The position numbers and the translations under genes are program-made. A stretch of DNA of 64,000 nt from Prostheceraeus crozeri (lineage: Eukaryota > Platyhelminthes > Polycladida > Euryleptidae), in NCBI GenBank assembly GCA_907163375.1, contig CAJQUW010007784.1, positions 620,001 through 684,000 on the forward strand, in the 5' to 3' direction. The notes under the pieces are model-generated. The model did no database searches. It was given only the letters and a program-made list of their open reading frames with translations, and was not told the origin of the DNA. Positions within the stretch are counted from its first letter, which is position 1. Each line of letters begins with the position of its first letter. Below are positions 56,700 to 64,000 of this stretch, in pieces.

Positions 56700-58720
56700 C
56701 ATCAACTAAGCGCCATCCGTCACCGAGATCTCGACCCATTAAGCTCAGTATCTCTCAGGATGGTGGGTCCGCAACAGCTCGTTGCGCCCAGGTCCTAACA
56801 CAAAGCTGCAGCATTCTTCCGCCTTTGCACTCAATTTATTCATGGTAATCGTTTCGCTTTTAACACCGGCTTTAGCAAGACATTTCCCCACCGATGGAGC
56901 AACGAAACCGCGGCACCACACTTAGGGCATGAGCTCACATTTCTACCCTTGCTTCCGAATCCCCTCGGCAAGTTCTTCATATTTGGCAGCTTTCCTCTTA
57001 TGGGCATCCTGGAGCAGTTAGTTCGCCCATTAGGCCTACCATTCTCTTCCCTACCGCATCGATCAACACTACATGTAGGTCAGGCCATTGGTCAGATAGG
57101 GACTATTCATCTGGCAACTGTCTATCCACTCGAACTTCCCACTTCCGCGGAACAAATTGAGACACACGAGGAGACTTTCGTCTCTTTGTTTGACCACTCG
57201 GCACTAAGTCAATTCCCGTTACATACCTGGAGGGTATCACTGCATCCGAGACTGCTTCCACCATCGCTTACAGGACCAAACAGTGCCGGTGCGTGTACCA
57301 TCCTCCCTGCAGTGCCACATGACAACCAGAGAGTATATGGAGAAGATTGGCACACCTGCTACACAAGTGACAATGAGGGTCCGTGCGGATGCCGGATTCC
57401 CCAACGTGCCAAATTAGCAGGGGTTCGAAACACATCATACGTACATTGAAGCTTCCGCTTCAACTGGCAATAGCCCATGTTCCACCAATCGTTCCATGAG
57501 CTCTTGCGGTTTTCAACTTCCCAGTTGAGCCATCTTCCTTGCTGCCCCTGTTGCACTGCCAGGGCAAGTCTCTTCTCTTCTTCTCGCACCTCATTATCTC
57601 GCAACGTCCTTCTTTGGTCACTTTCGCTCAAAATTTGACCAAAATTTGTCTCTCTTTTCCATACCAAAGCCTCTCCTGCCGCTTTGGAAAACAAACTCCC
57701 ATCACCTCTCTGTGCTTTGCTATAGAGCTGATGGAAGACATGACTTCCGCCACATCCCACTTTCGGTCCACTTTCAACTGAGGTGGATGTGAGCAGATGG
57801 CCTCATCACGAGAAAAAGTCAACATAGGCCGAATCTTGCTGACCTTATATTCCTCCACAGTAGATGTTAGTGGCAATTGCAATCTCTTCCTCTTGCCATA
57901 CAAAGCAGAACTGGAAAGCATTCGCGGAACACCAAGCCACTTCCGTATCATTTTGATCCCCTTGGCTTCGATTATCTCCATTCTGGATAGGGAGATCTCA
58001 TAAATCGTTATAGGCCACATAATCCTTGGGAACACGCCAAATTGTATCATCCAAACCTTGAACCGGGGATGTTAGGGATGTTAGGTTGATCTTGTCCAAG
58101 TACTTCAATACTGACGCTTGTAGTTGTACACCCTGGTGACGGTCAGTCAATGGAAATGTATGCCATCTTCCCAAGCTTTTCACTCCTGTCTCTCGAACAA
58201 CCGGAATACGCTCGCGTCCCAGATCAGAAGGCAATTATGTCATCTTGCCTTTCAGCAATGATAGTGTCCTACTCTTCTGCGCCTTAAACTTCATCCCACA
58301 CTACCCAACAAGTTCACGCACCTGTTGAGAATATCTGAGACACGCTTGGAATCATTTCCGATGACCATCAAATCGTTCATGAACGCCTTCATATTGTTGC
58401 TGTTGCCGCTACTCTTGATAATCATTTCCATGAACAGGACAAACAGGATGGGTGAGATGGTATACCCTATAGCAATTCCTTTTTCCAGCCTACATAAACT
58501 AGTCACGCCGTCATTGGTGCAGAAACGGAAACGGAATGTATCGAAGTAACTGGTGATACATTCGTTTTAACTTTTGAGGCACGTGAAAAAATTCAAGGGC
58601 GAACTGAAAGATTCTATGAGGCACAGATCCATAGGTGTTGTCCAAATCCAGAATAAGAATTTGAATATGAAGATAATTGAGCTATGAAATGGATATCAAA
58701 TGCCTCGAGGCTCAAAATTA
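56700..58720 (-). pseudogene. LINE reverse transcriptase remnant (lineage uncertain, possibly Tx1-like)
   Basis: Minus-strand blocks are in order. ILILDLDNTYGSVPHRIFQF is near 58650, the palm segment preceding the catalytic site. EKGIAIGYTISPILFVLFME is at about 58470. MNDLMVIGNDSKRVSDILNR follows, in place of the catalytic YADD block (here NDL). WPITIYEISLSRMEIIEA, then MIRKWLGVPRMLSSSALYGK and LQLPLTSTVEEYKVSKIR lie at 57830-58030. VQQGQQGRWLNWE, CTYDVFRTPANLARWGI and a CHLC...LLHILSGCHVAL zinc-type segment are at 57300-57600, and the C-terminal tail runs to about 56700. At least four frameshifts break the frame, and the polymerase active site is mutated. The insertion probably lies within an SDR intron, in the same orientation. 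The 166-residue plus-strand frame at 56949-57449 is an antisense shadow. Confidence 0.7.
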
Positions 58721-60630
58721 ACCCATCAAGATTGAGATGGATACAGTACGCTAGCAAAGAACCCTATCTCAGATATTTCATCGTTTGGGGTTTCCTTAAT
58801 AACAAACTGGATGTTTAAAGTACATATTTAAGCATGATTTAAAGCAGACATTGAAGTAAATCATACAAGACGATTATTTTTTAATGAATGGACGATATCG
58901 ACAAACTTTAAGATGGGTCCGGACCCGCTACATCGGAAATGTTCAGGCCCAGACTCGGCCCGGCTCACCGAATTAGATTCATTTGCGCGCGCTTCGGTTT
59001 CCTAGAATGGAAGAATCGTATCTAACCTAAATATCGTAATGGCATATCACAGAATTAGACAACTTGCTCCTTCTCGAATGGATAATTCGTGTACCGCTTA
59101 CAATAGGAAATGGCACCAGAGCCAGTGAGAGAGGCGTGCGTGGTGTGATATCACTTCGCACACACCAAAACACACATCACTATCTGGCTATCATTCAGTG
59201 TGCCACTATGCAGTGAGGAATGCTAAGAAGATGATGGTGGAATCATCGCGTGAACTTATTTTCGCACGCCTGCTTGTTTTTTTAACAATGATTGGAAGAA
59301 CCAACATTATGGAGAAAACTTGTGCGCAATTATCTGAATTCTTCGAATCTGAAGGAATTGTGGCAATCGAAGCACTATGCTGTAATTCAGAGCAATCCGC
59401 AAGCGACGCACAACTTTTTTCCATATCTCTGTAAGGTATTAGGAATTCCCTTTTGCCCTGCTAGTAAGTTCCGCGATATGCCAGCGATTTCGAATCAATC
59501 ACACTTCTAGCAAACCGAAGAAGATAAACAAAATATTTAATTCTGTGGCCCGGCCCGTTCATCTCGTGCTGTTCGGCCCGTAATTAATGCTTTTGTCATA
59601 TATAATGCATAGACCTTTTTAATACTGCACTTGTTATACCATCATGATTAATTTCATGAAAATCTGACTTTTGATATAAATTTGCGACTTTGAGCTAGAT
59701 TTTTGTCATAAGCTTTACAAAATTATGCGTAATTTAGTTAGCAGAAATTTCTTTTGTGAATTCTTATTTTGTTTTTTTTGTATTTTTATGCGAGAAAAAG
59801 TCGAACATCAATAAGCCGGAGATTCACAAGGAGATTATATTCGTTTACCTTTGTTTCAAGCGACTGGTCAAGGAAGCGTAATTCAACAGAATTAGAGAAC
59901 ACACGGGAACAGTAGCTGTCTACTTTGTTACGTAGCATCAAAAATATTTGTGTAATTGAAATATTTTCCACACTGGTCTCACGAACTCAATTTATTCTAA
60001 TAATTTTTGATTTCTCAATTCGCTCCTCAAGTTACTTCACGATCTCAATTTTACTAACCGTCCACGTTTGAAGTGATGTAAATGTCCAGATTCGTCAGAA
60101 TTCAGATTTCAATTTACAATACTCAATAAAAAAATGCTTTTCTGACCTCTAGCGCCTAGTTGTGGCTGCGGCCATCAGTATTAAGAATAGATATTCTCTA
60201 ATCATATATTCTGCGCATTTTGTATATGGAAGCAAATTTAGTCTCTTTCGTTTGTTCTACCCATGTCCTTCCGCACTGATGTATGCACATTCATGTAGCA
60301 AAAAGCAACCGGCTATTGTCTGTCAGTCTGTCTATCACACAAATTGTCACACAACTCATTAATAACATTGTCTTGATGTTTTTGAAGTCTTGACTCTAAT
60401 CTAAATATTTTTAGCCTTTTTTTCGTACTTTAGATATTGTTGGCCCAACCAACTGCATATTGTAGGCGTATTTGTAGTTCGAGAGTATAAAACTTGAATC
60501 AAAACTTGCTATGTCTGATGTATAGGCCTTACCCAACTTTTGATATACAAGAAGCTTTATATGACTAAACTGCTAGTAGTAATCCCGTCCCAAAAGGAAG
60601 TGCAAAATGAGGAGCAATGAGTCATCATGC
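58721..60630. other. No gene; possible decayed repeat with CGGCCCGG-type ends
   Basis: A patch near 58915-58985 (GGTCCGGACCC, GGCCCAGACTCGGCCCGG) and another near 59546-59582 (GGCCCGGCCCG, TTCGGCCCG) are the only GC-rich stretches and may be two ends of an old element. The 78-residue frame at 59198-59434 lies between them and is overlapped by another on the opposite strand. Nothing else was recognised. Confidence 0.35.
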
Positions 60631-61015
60631 TGACTCAGCCCCCCCTCTGGAAGGTAGGTGAGGGAGTTCGCCAACGATGTGCTGGGAGGAATGGGTCCGA
60701 GAGGAAGAAACTGGTCCCTCCCCCCCCCTGGAAGGAAGGAGGAACTGTGAGGCAAGGGGTGGAACGGCAGAGTTGGAAAAAGGCGGGTTTTGGTGGTTTT
60801 GGGATGAGAAAGGTCGGAATTCGGCATGAAGGAGGTCTCAGATGGGAAAACGCAGGGCAAATTCGGAATTTCTGGACAATTTTGGGTGATGTTTCCAGCT
60901 CAATCGGAGAGAAAAAGTTTTGACCCAGGGGTACGCTCGGGGGGGGGGGGGTGCCCGGGGGGCCGAGCCTACTCACTTTCTTCATGGCCCAGTTCCGGGG
61001 GGCTCGGGTAGGCTC
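60631..61015. other. GC-rich, strand-biased (G-rich plus strand) patch
   Basis: The plus strand is rich in G runs (a run of 13 Gs near 60940, GGGG elsewhere), with CCCCCCCCTGGAAGG-type boxes at 60638 and 60720. Frames on both strands (98 residues plus, 116 minus, Pro/Ser-rich) are products of this composition. It may be an unrecognised repeat or a promoter-like region just upstream of the exon candidate ending at 61147. Confidence 0.4.
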
Positions 61016-61044
61016 TCCAATTTTGAATGATTTGTTGATAAAGA

Positions 61045-61147
61045 TGGTGAAATCTGTAGTGAATATTTCACTAAAATATGAAGGTGCTACACGCTTGTCA
61101 TCCGTATTTCTTCGCTCTTCAAATTTTGGATATCCAACAGAAAATTG
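61045..61147 (+). CDS. Exon candidate ending in a consensus donor
   Basis: An open plus-strand frame containing MVKSVVNISLKYEGATRLSS and then VFLRSSNFGYPTENW is cut by a strong donor (AAATTG before gtgagt) after two bases of the Trp codon. The frame is open from 60951. An ATG in reasonable context (aagatgg) at 61045 is one possible start; an acceptor such as ggcccag near 60989 is another. The partial codon TG joins exactly with the G that opens exon 63884-63979 to make TGG. I do not recognise the peptide. The 2.7-kb intron between the two exons contains a LINE on the opposite strand. Confidence 0.35.
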
Positions 61148-61631
61148 GTGAGTACCTTTACATATGACTTACAAAAGTAAAAGGTAATGACGACATGACC
61201 TTGAACATATTAATTTGCTGAATCTCAGCAGCGAATAGCGTGTCGATGCTTGTGTTACCTTGTGCTAAAAATATTTGTAGTCGATAAACATTCGCACCAA
61301 TCATACTAATTAAACAATTATTTCATCTATGTATTATCATTTGTTTTTGATAGTTAACAACCACCTCAAATGAAAAATGATCGGATTTTTTATGCTTGGA
61401 TCTATATTCATTAATTCAAAAAAAAGTTTCTGTTCAATCATATGATATTTCACGTAGTTTTTGTTGTTGATGTTGAGTTTTTAACGTTATTGATGTATTG
61501 ATTGTCCGTGTCGGTGTTGATAATTAGTTTCTTATACATCTTCGTCATTGCTGGGCCCTTGTCATGTCAATACCAGTAGTTAATAAAAGACGAAGTCCAT
61601 TATTAAAGAGTATTAGATGATGTTCCCTCGT

Positions 61632-62345
61632 AAATAATAATAATAATAACAAAAGTGCTCTATTTCGAAATGACATGCGCATAACGATTAACAGTGAAGA
61701 ACAGTGAAGTTACAAGTCACAATGGGAAGGAAGGAGGTAGATCACGAGCGGGAGAAGAAGAAAAACGATATGGTGTCAATGTCACGGGAGGAAGTCAGCG
61801 TGCAGCATTTGAGTTATGAAATTCCGGTCGGTATTGGTGTTGAATGCACTGCGTTGGAAGCTATGACTCTTTTGTCTAAGGTTTCGGTTTTGGTTGGTGG
61901 TCAAAGGCAAAAACTTGTGTAGGACGTGGAATCTATTGGTGGTGGTTTTCTTTAACATCCATTTGTCTGACATTTCGACTGAACCTCGCACATCAATTTG
62001 CTGGCAGCCTGGCAGTATTTGAAGCGAGCTTCCCACATAATTGGCAATTTTTTTCCTTTCTGTTGTACTTTCGAACCCCCACCAGCTGTGTGCCGCATAC
62101 AGAAGGCGATTCAATATGAGAGCAGTGTAGACTTGATGTAGAGTTTCGGGGCTTGATCCTCGGCTTTTAATAATTTTGATAACGCATAGACTGCCATTCG
62201 ATTTCTTAAGCTGATTTCGTATATGTTGGTCCATTTTCAGCCGATCAGTGAAGGTAACCCCGAGCACGTCAAGGTAGTGGCATCGTGTGATATTTGGAAT
62301 TTCTTCTGATAAATGCAATTTTTGCTTTATTTGACACATCAATCA
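61632..62345 (-). pseudogene. LINE (CR1/jockey-like) C-terminal fragment
   Basis: The 186-residue minus frame begins near the end of a reverse transcriptase. It reads YLDVLGVTFTDRLKMDQHIR, then NQLKKSNGSLCVIKIIKSRG, TLHQVYTALILNRLLYAAHS and WWGFESTTERKKI, the thumb region of CR1/jockey-type enzymes. It ends in HKFLPLTTNQNRNLRQKSHS and DRNFITQMLHADFL, a common C-terminus of this lineage. It is open from about 62342 to 61782 but 5' truncated, so it has no polymerase active site. Below the stop, a (TTA)n run on the minus strand at about 61632-61648 may be the 3' microsatellite tail. The plus-strand frame at 61704-61922 is antisense. Confidence 0.8.
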
Positions 62346-62439
62346 CGATTTTGAAATGATTGATGACCGGTAAAAGTCACAACAGCTCGCGGCAATTAAG
62401 CTCTCCTCCGTCAAATTTGTTTTAATGTGCGATAACTGC

Positions 62440-62900
62440 AATAGGCCTATTTCCTTCATTCCATACGCCGAGGCCTATAAAAATAAAAGTGCTTTAGTGA
62501 AGTTGAAAAGACATAGCCTTAATGATCAACCTGATAAGATTTGCTTTGAGGCATGAATCTTGGAATAATAAGGCCATTTCCTTCATGGCTTCATTCTGTA
62601 TAAAATGTGAAAGCCTAGCCCGGCCCTTGCCCTCCTGTGGCCTTTTTTTTAGATAGCCGTGTATGAAAACCTTCTTCGTTTACTTCAAGTAAAATCACTT
62701 TTGTAAGTTAGGAACGGCTTCCTTTTCAATTGTTTGGGTGCATTATAACACGGGATAGGCGTACTTCCTTCACTCCATTTAAACATTTTTGCAGTGATAG
62801 GGTCTGATACCGGTATAGTATTTATAAAATGGGAAGGCTTTAGCCACAATGCTTCTAAAAATATAAAAGTGTTGTTGCGTGCTTCTTGAAAAGTGGGAAA
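62440..62900. repeat. Degenerate tandem repeat
   Basis: ATAGGCCTATTTCCTTCATTCC (62442), AAGGCCATTTCCTTCATGGC (about 62571) and ATAGGCGTACTTCCTTCACTCC (about 62755) are variants of one box. Each is followed by a TATAAAA...TGGGAAAGCCTTAGCC-like segment. Spacing is about 130 and 185 bp. It lies in the intron of the plus-strand exon pair, if that gene is real. Confidence 0.5.
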
Positions 62901-63883
62901 GCCTTAGCCCTCCCTATGGAGCACCTGGTCAGTTGGGGTGAATTGGGTCACCTAATCTGGAATAAGAACCAGGGACTGCAATCTGAGGAATTATCACTAT
63001 TTGAAGAACTTATTTGTTTCAGTTGAATAAAAAAACGATGCGTCCGTATCATCGTAGAAGTAAAAAAATCTGACATTTTCATTTTGCAAGAAACAATGCT
63101 TTTAGACCCCCTTGAAAACATTGTTGATGCAAAATGTGCAACGCATCTTTTTCATTTGATAAGATTGTTGAGATCAAGAGAAGATCAGAGAAGCTATATC
63201 TGAGTTAACAAAATGATAGTATTCATGGTTGATTATTGATTCGTTTAATGGCTTCATTTTACTTTTTTCATCCGGTGGGATAGATATGGTCAGTCATTTT
63301 CCCAATCTCATTCTGTTAATAAGCTTTTATATGATATTCCATTTTGATAATTTATTGATGTTGTAAAAGCGTCATGCATATGTACAAGTAGATCAAATTA
63401 CTTGTAAGAAACAAATTCTGCAGCACATGCAGCATTTTTCAGATGTTTTGTAGATGGCCGGTACCGGTGGCTAGGCTTGCCAAAGCGCAGATAGGCCTAC
63501 AAATTTCCCAGATTCCTGATGCATATTGGTGGTCAGATTTCTTCCACCTTTTTACTCTCACGCTTGTTACATCAAGGAATGAAGCACACGTCATTAAAGC
63601 TCATATGAGTCTGATTTTGATATGAATAGAGGATGATTTTTGAATATTGCAGTTTATAGAATTTATAGCCGGACCGAGTTGAAAGGACACCTATAGGCAT
63701 TTCATAGTTGGTGCTTTTGTTTGCATGGGTTGCTGTGATCGCTGCCCACCACTACTATTTTCATTGTAGATTTACTTGATTAAGTCGATCTTTGGCTCTG
63801 TGAAATACTACCTATATATACACGTGTATAAAACTAAAGTTTAATGCATTTGGGATAATAGAATATTTTCTTTTTCATTGCAG
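62901..63883. other. No gene seen (probable intron)
   Basis: AT-rich sequence leading into a pyrimidine-rich acceptor (tattttctttttcattgcag) at 63864-63883. A frame at 63443-63625 is unassigned. Confidence 0.4.
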
Positions 63884-63979
63884 GCACAACTACATGAATG
63901 GTAAGCCAGCTAAACGTCAAACAAGTTTGTTGGACTTCTTTGGAAAGCAACCTGCACCATGTGATGATTTATCACACAG
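63884..63979 (+). CDS. Exon candidate encoding a PIP-box (PCNA-binding) motif
   Basis: A long pyrimidine tract and CAG precede 63884. In the frame set by the previous exon candidate, the 96-bp segment encodes HNYMNGKPAKR, then QTSLLDFFGKQPAP and CDDLSHR. QTSLLDFF fits the PCNA-interacting peptide Q-x-x-(L/I/M)-x-x-F-F with basic residues on both sides, as in many DNA replication and repair proteins and in some transposases. A donor (CACAG before gtgata) follows at 63980; without splicing the frame stops at 63981-63983. The host protein is not identified. The window ends 21 bases later, so the rest of the gene is out of view. Confidence 0.45.
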
Positions 63980-64000
63980 GTGATAATCAGGTGATTTATC

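Noticed and set aside
56949..57449. 166-codon plus-strand open frame
   Set aside because: It lies antisense to the decayed LINE, whose minus-strand motifs (zinc-type segment and C-terminal tail) explain the sequence; the plus-strand peptide has no recognisable domain.
60573..60985. Pro-rich and Gly-rich frames on both strands
   Set aside because: They follow from the G-run composition of the patch; overlapping frames on opposite strands with low-complexity content are not evidence of genes.
1..64000. CRISPR array, bacterial operon or integrated phage
   Set aside because: No regularly spaced identical repeats with unique spacers, no dense same-strand genes, and many eukaryotic splice and transposon hallmarks.

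Overview
This window is AT-rich eukaryotic nuclear DNA. Coding sequence is sparse and split into exons with GT/AG splice sites, and most recognisable content is transposable elements (TEs). The mix (mariner, pogo/Tigger, hAT, piggyBac-like and CACTA-like DNA elements, several LINE types, a Penelope-like fragment, a tRNA-type SINE) together with an animal-type SDR gene points to an invertebrate metazoan. Frequent TAGGCCTA-like and ACATGTA-like words would suit a marine invertebrate, but that is only an impression. Nothing looks bacterial or viral, and no CRISPR array, rRNA gene or intact tRNA was seen.

Layout. 1-6.2 kb: a putative orphan exon (minus, 2896-3010), a decayed pogo element (3160-4452), and a diverged copy of an interspersed repeat ending in a 191-bp tandem duplication. 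6.5-7.9 kb: a dead mariner. 8.4-9.2 kb: a GIY-YIG retroelement fragment, a near-perfect hairpin and a 16-bp minisatellite. 9.2-24 kb: mostly unannotatable, with two pogo-type non-autonomous elements, a 513-bp tandem duplication, a SINE and a 95-bp palindrome. 24.7-27.5 kb: LINE remains, including one LINE fragment inserted in another in opposite orientation, plus a piggyBac-like MITE. 31.9-33.3 kb: a mariner with a single obvious frameshift. 36.6-40.4 kb: two minus-strand LINE copies. 41.9-45 kb: a hAT element between 245-bp direct repeats. 46.6-49.5 kb: a long inverted repeat, one arm split by a 1143-bp hAT MITE with an 8-bp target duplication.

The best host gene is a minus-strand short-chain dehydrogenase/reductase resembling DHRS11. 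Two exons (55456-55626 and 49768-50078) join in phase and together carry the Asn-Ser-Tyr-Lys catalytic residues. The 5.4-kb intron holds a hAT MITE, a CACTA-like element and a possible decayed SDR exon. The N-terminal exon was not found.

From 56.7 to 62.3 kb two more decayed LINEs occur on the minus strand. At the right edge, two plus-strand exon candidates (ending at 61147, and 63884-63979) join in phase; the second carries a PCNA-interacting (PIP-box) motif. No operon-like or cooperating gene system is visible. The notable features are structural: the foldback element, nested insertions, palindromic element flanks and subterminal repeat arrays.
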